A stretch of 64,000 bases of DNA, taken from Rhexocercosporidium sp. MPI-PUGE-AT-0058 (lineage: Eukaryota > Ascomycota > Leotiomycetes > Helotiales). The stretch spans positions 558,001-622,000 of the forward strand of contig JAGTJL010000008.1 in assembly GCA_020746875.1 (NCBI GenBank), in the 5' to 3' direction. The notes below the pieces were generated by a model. It searched no databases. It saw nothing but the letters and a program-made list of their open reading frames with translations, and was not told where the DNA came from. Position 1 is the stretch's first letter; each line of letters begins with the position of its first letter. A program made the translations under genes and the position numbers. Shown piece by piece: positions 46,074 through 57,729 of the stretch.

Positions 46074-48153
46074 ATCTAGAGAGGGAAAGGGATAAGATAT
46101 GTGAGTGGTTGTAGGTGAGAGAGAGAGCAGGGAGGGAGAGGACGATGCTTGGGTTTCACACATGGCTATGGATTTGGAGATCTTGAGAAGAAGAATATAT
46201 AGACCACTCAGATATAGAACGAATCCTTTACGCGACTTTCTCAGTTTGCTTTCCTACTATGATTCTTGTTCACTTTTCCTTGCTTCTTTATATCTCTGTT
46301 TTTGATCTATTTCCTTGACAACAGGAAGATAAACAAACATGTCTAGTACGCATGAAATATTTATCCCCTCTCCTTGTGTCTCTAACGACAATACATGTGT
46401 AACCATCACCGTCACTCTCACTATGAGTATCAGTCAATATCAACATCACATGTATTTACCCCTCCATGTGCTCGCCCGCTTTACCCGTACAACGACAATG
46501 ATACCGCGCAATCTAAGTATCTCTCTTATCTCTACCTACTCTTGTATATCTCTTTTGCCACTTTATCCGCTATCCACATCTCGTTTACCAGCCAAGCATT
46601 TTGGACCATGTCATTCCTTTCTAACGGCGTATCTTTTCAACTTGTGCAACTACACCTTGCAGCCTCGACTACCCCTCCTCCTGCAACCCTAATCTCATTC
46701 CGATATTGGATTTTAAAGTCTAGAAGCTACGGGTTTGTGCAATAAAAGATTCTATCGCCTCTGGTGTTGCTTCTGCGTTATACTCCGTACCTTGTTATGC
46801 CCACTGACTCAAATACGACATGCCAAAGCAAAGAAGCGACAAAAGCAGCCTCATGATATAAACCAAATCGGCAGATCTTCTTCGTCCTCTCATCTCGGTC
46901 TAGCTCCCTGATAGCATGAAAGTTAGCCATACTACAACCATCCCATCTCACGATACAGAATACAATCCTGTCAATCTACACCACCTCTCATCTCTTATCT
47001 GTGGAACAAATCTATTTCTACGTCTATTTCCAGTCCACCCCGCAGCTCTGCACAACGGTGATAGTGAAGTTGCATACTTACTTCGTTACCTACCCACCTA
47101 CCTACCTGTATGCTAGACAAATGACACAATGTAGTGCTCACATCGCTTAACAGTATATGAAACAAACTTCTGCATTACACCGCGCTGCGCTGCGTCGTGT
47201 TAGATTGTGTTCACGTTATGCTCGCAACATGTTGTGCTGGGAAAGCGGGAAAGCAAGGAGAGGAGGGGTTGGTGCAAGGAAAGTGATACGGATCATGGAG
47301 GGGTAAAGAGATGGCTGGTGAGCCAGCTCGCTAAGCGACGGTACGGTACTGCGCGATGGATTAACACATTCGGCTGCAAAAGACAAAGATGTGCAGATGA
47401 TTTTTCTTTTGCCTGGGTAATGCAATTTGACTGTCATTTCTCAATACATTCAATATCACCCTCCCCTCTCGTCTACTAATCCGTCTCTCCTCGCAAGGTG
47501 CTTCGGTCCTGATATTCAGGTACGCCCCACATCCCAGCCTCCAGCCTCCCTCCCACTACGGGCCGTCAGCCACACCCCTGTTAGCGCTCCAGTGGCCCCA
47601 CTAAAAACCTCACCAGCCACTCAAAGCGCAGCGCATCCCAGCGCAAAACTCACTCCCAACCACATCTTTTCCCAGACTTGCCCTGCGCTGGGCTGGGCTG
47701 CCAGCAAGCAAAGGGAAAGGCTGGGTGGGAGTATCTGTTAAAACAAAAGGTAGGTGCCGGGTTTTTCTTTCCTTCAGTTCTTTTCCTCTCTTCATCTTGC
47801 ATTCCACATCTGCATCTGCATTCTGCGACGGTGAACAGCGACTTTGACGACTTTACGACGACGACTCGAGTGTTGCGGTACTTGTAAGGCTGGAGATAGA
47901 GCCCTCGTCTGGACTGATTGGATATCGATCGCATTTGATAGGTATGTTTGCACCACCGACGCTGCTCATTCGGGATTTGTACTGATTGGTTCCGCAGATA
48001 TATATACATACACATCTGCATATCATCAACAACAAATACCCATCACACCAATACCTCAACAAACACCTCCTCACCCACACCCACACCCTACCATCCTCCA
48101 CTCAACCTCTCCACCGCTCGCTCCTTCACCACATACAATACAAAACCGCCAAA
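46074..48153. other. Intergenic, pyrimidine-rich
   Basis: About 2.1 kb without a supported gene. Several plus-strand frames of 65-145 codons have His/Ser/Thr/Pro-biased composition coming from CA- and CT-rich DNA. A TATA-like run GCAGATATATATACATAC lies near 47996-48013, about 145 bp upstream of the microprotein start, and CACCCACACCCACACCC follows at about 48073-48089. Confidence 0.5.
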
Positions 48154-48315
48154 ATGGTCAAACAGAACGACGTCATCGCAATAATAATCATCATCCTCTT
48201 CTTCGTCCTCGCCCTGATAGCATTCGGTATCTACCACCTGGTATCTGTAGCGAGAGGCAGTGTGAGCGGCAGCAGTAGCGGGAGTGGTAGCTCGAGGAGT
48301 TTGGTTGATGATTAA
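48154..48315 (+). CDS. Single-pass membrane microprotein, 53 aa
   Basis: A short frame with a strong start context (CCAAAATGGTC). It has a near-pure aliphatic helix, VIAIIIIILFFVLALIAFGI, at residues 7-26, then YHLVSVARGS and a Ser/Gly tail (SGSSSGSGSSRS) ending LVDD. The leader is typical of expressed fungal genes: a pyrimidine/CA-rich tract with a TATA-like run about 145 bp upstream. There is no Cys or enzymatic motif. It may be a small regulator in a membrane; function unknown. The abrupt composition and clean context make chance unlikely but not excluded. Confidence 0.6.
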   Translation: MVKQNDVIAIIIIILFFVLALIAFGIYHLVSVARGSVSGSSSGSGSSRSLVDD

Positions 48316-49206
48316 GATTAAGATGGGAGTGGACTCTTTGGGAGAGAGAGAGGCGAGAGAAAGAGGCGAATATACCAATTTGGATTTTTCACATATGGAG
48401 CTTGGAGATGAGACGAGACGAGACTTTGGGGGGTAATGAGAATATGGGATCGAGATGTGATGAGACGAGACGGATGATATGGATGGGATTGGGGGTTTGG
48501 ATATATGGATTGGATAGGATGGGATGAATGCACGACATGCGCATAGATGTATATATAGCATAGCATTTGGAGTTTTGGGGGATTTGGGTTTTTACTTGGG
48601 ATATATTTACCCTCAGCCATGGATATTTGGCTTGGATATGAAAATACTTCACATACACAACTCATTGGACTGGTCAGTGTTTGTTCGTTCAGTTGCATTT
48701 TTTTCTCTCTCTGTTAGCACACTAAAGGCAGCAATGACCAAGAGGAAGACCCATCCATCCATCCATCCGCTCTCGCTCTCTCTGTACAGTACAAGAAAGA
48801 TAGATAGAGAAAAAAGGAGCTCGATCAACCAAGCAACTCATCGCATCGCACGCGAAAATATGAAAATCGATCGATCCATCGAATCATTCCGAAGAAAGGT
48901 ATGCAAAGCAAGCAATGATAAGCAAGACAGACAAGCAAGCCCAGATTGACGCCAGCCATACCCCCAATGCAATACCCAGTTCACTCCCTACCATCAATCC
49001 ATCCATGCTCCATCCATCCCTCCCACCTAACAAAGGAAAAGTAGTTTTGTGTAGACTGCAGACCGCATGCATAGTAAGAGTCAGTATCTGCCTTCTATGT
49101 CCTCCCTCACCATAATCGTGCTTTCGTGTATGTGATGTCTGCGTATCCAAGCTTGCGATAGAAATATGCTAGCTTCTCACATCATAGGTATTCATCCACT
49201 CCCGCC
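48316..49206. other. Convergent 3' flanks with simple repeats
   Basis: Holds GAGACGAGACGAGAC (about 48410-48424), a TGGATATATGGATTGGATAGGAT-type tract (about 48497-48520) and CATCCATCCATCCATCC (about 48751-48767). No gene is supported; the open frames are translations of these tracts. Confidence 0.55.
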
Positions 49207-50344
49207 TCAATGGTATCCGTTCTTAGTGTAGGTTGGCCCTAGACCACGGCCAGAGTATGCGGAACTACCTTCCTCGAAGTAGGGGTGCATGCAAGACTGC
49301 TTGGCGGAGATGCGACCAGCTGGATCGTAGACCAACATGTGTTCGAGGAGATCCAATCCCTTCTCATCCAGGTTCGAGCAGAGGGGTATCGACTCGTCGC
49401 GGATCCACTTGGGGAAGGAGGGCTTGAAATCAGGGAAGCAGTTCTTATCCATGACGCCTGGCCATTCGGCTTCGGTGGGGGTACCTAGGAGCCTTTCTTT
49501 TGTTAGGGGGGTTGCGGAATTGGAGAGAAAAGACGTACTTGAAGATCTTGAAGATCTCATCAATCTCGGAATCACCAGGGAAGAGTGGCTTTCTGGTGCA
49601 CATCTCTGCGAAGATACATCCAACAGACCACATGTCAACACCAGTGGAGTACTGCCGACCTCCGAGAAGAATTTCTGGGGATCGGTACCAGAGAGTGACG
49701 ACTTCGTGGGTGTATGTTCGAAGAGGGACACCAAAGGCGCGAGCAAGACCGAAATCGGCCAGCTTGAGGTTACCATCGCGGTCGATCAACAAGTTTTGGG
49801 GCTTGAGATCACGGTGGAGGATCCGATGGCTGTGGCAGTATCGAACACCTTCGCACAGCTGGCTCATGAACTTCTTGACCATCGCGTCACCCAAGCCGAG
49901 TCGTCCCAAATCCGGTCCAGAACCCTCGGGGAGAGCCTTGCCTCTACCACCGTCACTGACTGGGAGCGATTCCATGTATTTCTTCAAGTCGAGGTCGAGG
50001 AATTCGAAGACGAGATACAGCTTGTGGCCATCCGCGTGGACGATGTTAAAGAGACGCACGATGTTCGGGTCGTTCATCTCCTTCAACAGCGAGATCTCAC
50101 GAATGGCGGTACTGGGGACACCCTCATCCTCAGCTTCAAGACGGATCTTCTTCAGGGCGACGATTCGATTGTTGTGTAGGAGATCCTTGGCCTTGTACAC
50201 GACACCGTAAGTTCCTAAACACGTAAAGAAAAATCAGTTTTTTGATCCCGCCCTTGGGTCCGAACATTACGCAGCTTCGAGACAACCCCGGGCAGGTATT
50301 GACTAACCCTCTCCGACCTTCTCCAACTTCTGGTAGTTCTCCAT
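49207..50344 (-). CDS. cdk1: Cyclin-dependent kinase 1 (Cdc2/Cdc28/NimX type), 332 aa
   Basis: Master cell-cycle Ser/Thr kinase. Exons 50344-50308, 50214-49539, 49492-49207; phases close. The glycine loop [10 protein letters not shown] carries the inhibitory sites Thr14 and Tyr15. Lys34 follows in ALKKIRL, and the cyclin-binding helix is PSTAIRE at 46-52. A Gly/Pro-rich insert of about 30 residues follows KKYMESLP, as in other filamentous ascomycetes. HRDLKPQN, the DFG in LADFGLAR and the activating Thr in [15 protein letters not shown] are all present. [14 protein letters not shown] and [13 protein letters not shown] finish the C-lobe. Divergently arranged with an AlkB-like gene across 564 bp. 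Confidence 0.97.
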
Positions 50345-50908
50345 GATTGTAGTTGTTGTATTAGCGTGCAAATGAGTGTCGAGGAATTAATTGATGCACG
50401 GAACTCTGCTTGATCGTCTGCTCTGGTGGGGCGGTGAACGTAACGAGGGGTACTTCGTTGACCCAAATGGCATTTGTCGTCGCAGAAAGGAAACTGTCGA
50501 GAGTTGATGTCGAATATCAACTACGCAGTTACAGGTCGGGTGGATCGAATTGGTCGTGGTCGTGGGCGTGGGTTGTCGTGGTTCCCCGGGATTGTCGAGG
50601 TCGAGGTCGCAGTAAACAGAAACAGAAACAAAAATAGGGCGAGGGCGCGAAAGTCAACAGACAGAACGCGAAACCCGGGCGGGCTGAATGGCCAGGTGCT
50701 CTAGTCTCGCTTAAAAGGCTAGCGGCTGAATAAATTTGTTTGGCCCAGAAACAGGACCAACCTCAGCCAGTCATTGCATTTTCACTTCATATTAATCACA
50801 AAGAGAATATACCACCTTGGGGCCACTCTAGCATAAACAAGCCGACTTTATTCTGGGTCTCGGAAAAGTTGCATTCTATGTTTTAGGCTCGAATTCCTCG
50901 AACTTAGC
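50345..50908. promoter_or_regulatory. Divergent promoter region of cdk1 and the AlkB-like gene
   Basis: The 564 bp between two start codons facing away from each other hold no gene. A GGTCGTGGTCGTGGGCGTGGG-like GC-rich stretch lies around 50548-50568. Both promoters must lie here. Confidence 0.6.
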
Positions 50909-52104
50909 ATGGACAACGCCGATGTCTCCCAAGTCCAACCAGGCGAACTTGCCCCTCACGAGCCAGTACCCCGTATTTTGAAAGATGCTTTCAAGTTATG
51001 GAAAGGTCGGGGTGAGCCATTAATTCAAGGACGCGCTGAAGTCTTAAAAGATCTGGCGGCCGTCGGAGTTAAGCGCAATGATATCTCGGCCCAGACGTTG
51101 TGTGATGCAGTCCAGTCTTTTCAAGCAAGCCTAGGACTTGATGGAGGATCCCCGGTAACCTTTCCAGAGCTTTCGGACTCACAATTTTTTGATTCGTATT
51201 CTTTGACCGATATTCCAGGTAGGATTCCATTTCCAATTCCATTTGGTTCACCGATCTCCAATCTCTTAGCAAAACTAGTACTAGAGCCTCTGACAAATGT
51301 GTAGGCTTGATTGTTATTCCTTCGCTTCTTCCTCCTACTGTTCAACAAACCATGCTTTCAAGGATGTTTCATCGAGATCTTTCAGATCCGCGCCACAAGA
51401 CAAATCTTCATCTACACTATGATGTACAATACCCTAGAGCCAAGCCCTCGGAAAATATTGACAGCATTGCTAGCCAGATATCTAGCAGATTAAAGGAACA
51501 GAAGTCATTCTTTAGCGATGAACCAGATCGTATCTCATTTCTACCAAAGAACCCAGCAGAGCACAAGCCACTCACTACCAAAACTGTGCTCAAGAAGAAG
51601 CTCCGATGGATAACCCTTGGTGGGCAATACGACTGGACCAAAAAGGCATATCCAAAAGAACTACCCCCTCCATTCCCAGAAGACATGGCTTGCTTCATCC
51701 ACAAGATCTTCCCTACCATGGAACCACAAGCAGCAATCGTCAACGTCTACTCCCCAGGCGATACTCTGAGCATGCACCGCGATGTGAGCGAGAAAGTAGA
51801 CAAGGGTCTCGTGAGCATCAGTCTCGGCTGCGACGCCATCTTCATTATCGGACTCGCAAACAACGATGCTCCACCTGTATATGAGGTCTTGAGACTCCGT
51901 TCGGGAGATGCAGTCTACATGACTGGACAGTCGCGTTTAGCATGGCATGGTGTGCCAAGTATTATACCGGGTACTTGCCCGGATTACTTGGAAGACTGGC
52001 CTGGTGAGGAATTTTCCGAGTGGCAAGGGTGGATGAAGGGTAAGAGGATCAATCTCAATGTGAGGCAGATGTTCGACGATGAGAAAGCAAAGGGAGTGGA
52101 GTAA
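50909..52104 (+). CDS. AlkB-homologue Fe(II)/2-oxoglutarate dioxygenase (ALKBH1-like), 369 aa
   Basis: Oxidative demethylase of nucleic acids by family. Exons 50909-51218 and 51305-52104, phase 1. The iron triad is His261 and Asp263 in MHRDVSEK, and His318 in LAWHGVPS. The 2-oxoglutarate/substrate motif R-x-N-x-x-x-R is seen as RINLNVR (351-357). The FPTMEPQAAIVNVYSPGDTL strand and LGGQYDWTKKAYP (the family YxW motif) agree with the ALKBH1 branch, which acts on tRNA or DNA in nucleus or mitochondria. The N-terminal 100 residues are specific to fungi. The TAA stop overlaps a following ATG (TAATG), which opens a 94-codon frame I do not call. Confidence 0.93.
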
Positions 52105-52924
52105 TGAAGGAGGGAGGAAACGAGGCAAATGCCAATGCAACAATGCTTCATCTTCACTCCGTCTCAAGTCCACCACCTAGTGGACAACCCCCCGCCACTT
52201 CGGAAGTGAATCGCACTCCCTGCCCCGAAGAACAATTTCCATCTTTTCGGTACGTCAAAGTCGGTTCCGCCGAGCTTGATCCGAAGTCAGAAAGAGCAAT
52301 CGGCATCTGCGAAATCATATACTGTACCCCTCTCAGACCATCAACTCTGCCACAGCTACAGTCAATATTTACGATACGAAGGCCTTAGTCATTTGTCTTG
52401 AATGGGGAAACCTGTAAGATTACCTAAGGGCTCCCATAGAATGTTTTTCTTCCCTTCAAACTCGATTATCCTCACGCTCAGGGCTTTGGCTAGTAGAGAC
52501 TAATAGATTGTATTCAGGCCACATCGACGACCTGAAATGATTCGTGGTAATGTCCTGCTAGAGGTAGCGCTTTCGTTTCGCAAGCAAAGTGGACCTTCAT
52601 CCTTGGAACGAGGAACAGATTCCAGACTACCTGCATACTCAGTTTTCTTCAGCTCGAGCTTAAGAAATTCATCAGTTCTGGTAATTTCCCATCGATGAGG
52701 TGCAAATCTTGAGATGGAGAGTATCAGTTTCAAGCGTCCAATTGAAAGTCTTTAATTACAAGCGCACCACGGAGGCTATTGCTCCTTCATTCGTTCCAAC
52801 CTCTTCTTCAATTCAGGTGTCCTCAAACAAATGGTGGCCTTGGTGACGCAGAAATCGTAAAATGCGTGCTCTGTTCACCTTTGAAATTACCTTTGCTTAC
52901 GACATATCTTTTCTCCAAAACTAC
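52105..52924. other. Convergent 3' flanks
   Basis: Only a 94-codon frame starting at 52104 is visible, without recognisable features, and short frames on the other strand. It is the 3' flank of the AlkB-like gene and of the CBM1-like gene. Confidence 0.5.
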
Positions 52925-53906
52925 CTACTTCGTGGCCGAAGCTTTCACGGATGTTTTGGTGGACGACTTAGTGGTTGACTTGGTAGAAGACTTAGATGTC
53001 GACTTCGTGGATGATTTCGTCGAAGTTCTACGAGTAGTGACCACCGTCATAGTAGCAGCAGTGGATGAAGTGCTCGAGATTTGACTCCTCAGACACACGT
53101 AATATCCATAAACACCAGGACCAGAACATGTAAAACCCGGTATGCATTCCGCAGGGTACCCCCTCACAGTCGCTGTGTCTCCACCTATGTCAAATATCAG
53201 AATCAAACTGCATGACATGCCTGATTCAACATGAGGGAAGTTTGTCAAGGGGGCTTACAGTAACTACCAGGACCCGAGAGATTTGGAGTAGGAGACACTG
53301 CTGGGATGGTGTAATTCTCATTTTGGACGCAGGTAGAGAAGTATAGGTTTGAAACGATACAGCTCCATCCTGGGGAACATAGCGAGGGACCTATGAAGTT
53401 TTGTCCTCCGCCTACTTGAAATTAGGTGCAATTCTGGGAGGCCACGATGTGGAGGGATGGTTTTGAGGAAACTTACACTGGCCCCATGGGAAAGCGTGTG
53501 GGATTACAGGACCGGTATTTGGCAAACACTGGTATGCTGGGAATGCGTTATTTCCAACTGCAGAGAGCTCCAGGTTAGATTGCAAGCATATATATTACTA
53601 AAAAAAAAAGCTAAGAAATGGAACGGGATGGGTGGAGGTCCGCAGAGAGGGCTTGGTTTTCACTCTACCATTTTCCTGACACATGTATTTGGAACACTGT
53701 TGGAACTTACCTGGACGACAGCTGTATCCAGACTGGCAATCATAGGCTCCTGTCCATCCCAATCCTCCACCTGTAATGCTATTTAGTATCCCGTGAGTAA
53801 AGAAAAAAGTACATGGGAAAAGCTCACAAGTGTCATACGGCAGCAGAAGAACACTTTCTGTAGACACGGCACCAATGACCAAACAAATGATAGATAAAAG
53901 CTTCAT
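52925..53906 (-). CDS. Secreted protein with three CBM1-like modules and no catalytic domain, 210 aa
   Basis: Exons 53906-53828, 53770-53711, 53557-53477, 53411-53259, 53184-52925. Residues 1-18 form a signal peptide (MKLLSIICLVIGAVSTES). Three Cys-rich units each start C-G-G: CGGGLGWTGAYDCQSGYSC, then CGGGQNFIGPSLCSPGWSC ending NLYFSTC, then CGGDTATVRGYPAEC ending GVYGYYVC. The second, preceded by WGQ, fits the cellulose-binding CBM1 consensus closely, including aromatic residues on the binding face; the others are diverged. A low-complexity Ser/Thr/Lys tail (about 175-210) may be O-glycosylated. All four introns are phase 1, and three of them cut the first Cys codon of a module. Probably wall- or plant-cellulose-binding, or effector-like; no enzyme domain is seen. 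Confidence 0.85.
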
Positions 53907-55512
53907 GATAGGCGTATATGAAAACACAAATACAAGCATAAGATGATTTGACGATGATAATCATAGCCCAAGAAAGATAAGGTCTTTCACTATCTTAAAT
54001 AGCGTCATGCTCCACCACATTCGTGAAGCACATAGACTCGCTTTCTTTGTAAAAGTCTAAGAGACCAATTTTCCACCAGTTAACTGAATATGGCTTGAAT
54101 AAAGTTCTGCGATTGGCTTGGTACTTCTAGGTACATGCGAATAGATTCATTCCTTCGCCCATTCAAGAATCGGTAAGTGACGTTCCGAATCCTACTCGGA
54201 CCGGCTAACCGAGTCGCTATCTTGGTTCATGGACGTAGGCATTTCCTCGCGCTTTGCTCTCACACTTCGGTTTCGCTCTGAAGCCTTGTATCTTATTGCT
54301 AGCGACTTTTGAAATTTTCAATATCGTGTGGATAATCTATATCGTGTTAATAATCAATATAGCGTGAATAATAAATCATGATTGTGTGGTGACTTTCACT
54401 TACATTTGTTCCTCGAGAGTCGAAAATAAGTCAACCACCCGTTCTTGCCCCCAGATTTCGCGTGACGGTCTCATGGACCTGATGACTGAAGACTGCTCAG
54501 CTGAGTGCTTCCTGCGCCGCATAGATATTGATATGCACTCGTTGCTGCAATGGGCAGTTGCTGCTTGATGCTTGTGACTTATCTTATCTGATTTCGGACA
54601 GCTCGGGAAGACTGCCATTCTTCAACAGTCGGACTGGTGGGAAAGTCTGGCAGCATCAAATTCGCTGACCACCCTCACAAGAATGGAATTCTTCTGCAAC
54701 AAGCTTGTGGCCTACGTAAAGATTATCGTATAGCTAATTCAAATGACGCTCGGGAAACTTGGAATGAAGTGGTCGTGGGTGGTCTCCATTCCCGGCCAGT
54801 AATCTTACAAGTCCCGAATGCTGTTAAAAAGGAAGATCAAACGCAGCTAAAGGAAATGCTTAGAAGAAAGATGTGTTACTTGTGAAAGCCATGTATCGTT
54901 GAGTCTCGATCCAGAAGTTTACAGCTCCAAATCATTTAGGATCCACCTGTTCCTTGCTTAGAGTAGTTAACCTTTTTCTTGTTCAAATGGCCACGTGATG
55001 GGACATTCGCGGAGCCCCAAGTTAAGGAATTCCTCATCAGTCTTGTTCGGTCTTAATTTCAAGCTTTTTTGGTGATAATTCCGCATACCTGGTTCGTTCA
55101 AAAAAAAAGTGAATTCTAGCAGAATTGCTTCCCATCCTTCTTCAAATTATAGAAAGACTGGAAGCTTCAACCCAGTTCTTACTCGATACAGTTTGATACC
55201 TTACTGACTTGTATCGACTTTTACTTTCTTCAGTGTATCAGATATAGAAGTTGAAGGGTTCGTCAACTGGTTCGTCAACTGGTTCGAACGGGGACGGATA
55301 TGGGTTCATTTGAAGCAAAATATAAGACCAATGGCAAGTTAGGCACCGGGTTCTTGTTCCGCTTTCCTCCACACCTCCCACTTTTGCCGCCGGCACCATT
55401 CCGCGCTAAAGAGCTACCCCGCCATGGACAACGACATCAATATACTGTGTTCGGTCTACTAAACTCAATCGAATTGTCAACATCGGTATTCATTTACATT
55501 TTGCACCAGAAA
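53907..55512. other. Intergenic
   Basis: No supported gene. Near 54310-54370 related units resembling ATATCGTG(T/G)(A/T)ATAAT recur three times in AT-rich DNA. A direct repeat GTTCGTCAACTG occurs twice at about 55258-55281, upstream of the amidase. An ATG at 55300 is in frame with the amidase but adds 71 residues unlike the family. Confidence 0.5.
54318..54374. repeat. Short AT-rich tandem units (ATATCGTG/ATATAGCGTG + AATAAT)
   Basis: Three imperfect copies of about 19-20 bp are read in succession (TCAATATCGTGTGGATAAT, CTATATCGTGTTAATAAT, CAATATAGCGTGAATAAT). Purpose unknown. Confidence 0.65.
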
Positions 55513-57674
55513 ATGGTTGATTGGAAAGCATTAGGTGCTGCAAAGCGCGATTCAGTCAACGCCCTGATTCCCAAATCTTGGCTATTGACAACACCTATCC
55601 CATCAGCCACAGAACAACGAGATGTGACTGGCAAATACATCGAACAATATCTTTCTCCCAGAGAAATTGAGATCACGCAGACAGATGCTGTTGGTATTGT
55701 GAAAAACACTACTTCGGGATTATGGAAGGCTCGAGAAGTAGCGGAGGCTTTCTGTCACAGAGCGGCTCTTGCTCATCAGCTTGTAAGTAACTTGGATCTG
55801 GAGAATATTGAACTAGAGCTAATAATTACAGGTCAATTGTCTTCACGAGATATTCTTTGATGCTGCCATCGCGGATGCTCAAAAATTGGACGACTATTAT
55901 GCTGAGCATAAGAAGCCCATTGGTCCACTTCACGGGTTGCCAGTCAGTCTGAAGGATCAATTTCATGTGAAGGATGTTGAGACAACGATGGGTTACATTG
56001 GTGTAAGTACCCAACATGAAGTTCTGCAAAAAGAAAACATCCAATCCTGTGAACTGAATCTCCATTACACTTTCTTGAAACACTTCTTTGTAAATCGTTA
56101 GTAAATTGATGTGAGGAGAACCAGAAGCTAAATCGGCACAGTGGATTGGTACATTCGAAGGCAAGAAAGGCACCGGGAAGGAGAAAGTCTTTGAGAGCGA
56201 GATGGTTCGAGAACTTCGTGATCTAGGAGCCATCTTGTACTGCAAGACCTCCGTACCTCATACATTGATGGCGGGCGAAACGGTGAACAATATCATTGGC
56301 TATACATACAACCCCAAGAACCGCAACCTGGCCAGCGGTGGAAGCTCTGGCGGCGAAGGTGCTCTCATCGGACTCAAAGGGAGTCCAGTCGGATTCGGCA
56401 CAGACATTGGTGGCAGTATTCGAATTCCTGCTGCTTTCAATGGTCTGTATGGTATTCGTCCTTCGAGCGGCAGGATGCCATACGAAGGAATGGCCAATAG
56501 CATGGATGGTCAGAACTCGATCTTGTCCGTCGTTGGACCTCTGGGGACGTCTGTCGGTGCACTGAAATTGGTCATGAAAGCCATTCTCAGCCAGCAGCCT
56601 TGGCTTCATGATCCTCTTGTAGCCGAGATCCCCTGGCGCGATGAGCAGGAACAGGCAGTTCTTGATGTCATCAAATCTAGCGATGGTAGGCAGCTCGCAT
56701 TTGGTGTCATGGCTGATGATGGGACTGTTCGACCTCAGCCACCTGTTCGACGAGCTATCGATATTGTGGTCAAGACTGTTGAGAAATTGGGACACAAAGT
56801 TGTGGAGTGGAAACCACCGTCTCATGTGAGGGCTGCTGAGCTTGCGGTAAGAGCATTATCTCCAAATTCTCCAAATTTGCTGACCATTTTAGCTCAAAAC
56901 ATGGCTTTTTGATGGCGGAGCAGACGGTTCGTTGAAACATCCTCTCTTAGTCCCCAAGATCCTTACTTACCCATCCCATAGTTCATGGCGCATTCGATCT
57001 CTCGGGGGAGCCAATGGCCAGCCAGATCACCTCAGCTTACGGCACTCGTAAAGAAGAATTCACCGCATCCATGATTAGCGAAGTCAATGTCCAGAAGAGA
57101 CAATTCCAAAAAGAGTACATGGAGTATTGGAATAGCACGGCCTCGATCACCGGAACCGAGCGTCCAGTCGACGCTGTGATCGCACCTCTTGCACCTTTTG
57201 CCGCCGCGAGACCAGATATGTATAAATATTACGGTACGTCTTGTTTTGAGCCAGCGGCTGATTTTTTGCTTTTTGCTGCAGGAATAAATTTGGAAAGGAG
57301 GATACCAAGGCTAAACGTCTTATGCCAGGTTATTCCATTTGGGTCAATTTGCTGGATTATTCGGCTTCGGTTTTGCCAGTGACACTGGCAGATAAGAATG
57401 TTGATGTTGTGGATGAAGGTTATAAGGCTTTGAATGAGATGGATGGGAAGGTTTGGGAGGCTTGTGAGTTTATTTCTCATCCTCTTGGCTCTATTTGCCG
57501 GAAAACATTAGGAGCAAATCAGGATACTTTTTGCTAACAGAAATTCTAGATGATCCCGAACTGTACGATGGCGCTCATGTGTCAGTGCAGATTGTTGGGC
57601 GTAGATTCCAAGAGGAAAAAGTACTGGCATTGACGGAGTACTTGGGCGATGCTTTGGGGAAGCATGTCGCCTAA
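55513..57674 (+). CDS. Amidase-signature enzyme (acetamidase/FAAH-type), 563 aa
   Basis: Hydrolyses amides through a Ser-cisSer-Lys triad. Exons 55513-55782, 55832-56002, 56142-56846, 56893-56926, 56982-57233, 57329-57463, 57550-57674; phases close. Lys131 is in LPVSLKDQF, cis-Ser215 in ASGGSSGGEGALIG, and nucleophile Ser239 in GTDIGGSIRIP. Length and the terminal GYSIWVNLLDYSASVLPVT part agree with fungal acetamidases. I start at MVDWKALG, which matches the family N-terminus (the helix before LTTPIPSATEQRDVTG); the in-frame ATG at 55300 is less likely. No signal peptide, so cytosolic. Could allow use of amides as nitrogen source. Confidence 0.93.
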
Positions 57675-57729
57675 GGTACTTCAGGTTTTGTATGAAAAGA
57701 AGTAGTATCATATTAGGTAATTTAATTTC

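Noticed and set aside
49337..50179. 280-codon plus-strand frame
   Set aside because: Antisense shadow of cdk1, whose minus-strand protein is unmistakable.
52104..52388. 94-codon frame starting in the AlkB-like stop codon (TAATG)
   Set aside because: No features; translational coupling of this kind is not usual in fungal nuclear genes.
54637..54885. 82-codon frame upstream of the amidase
   Set aside because: Begins with GTG, no recognisable domain, no exon context.
55258..55290. GGTTCGAAC-like sequence considered as a tRNA B-box
   Set aside because: No matching A-box or cloverleaf; it belongs to a GTTCGTCAACTG direct repeat.
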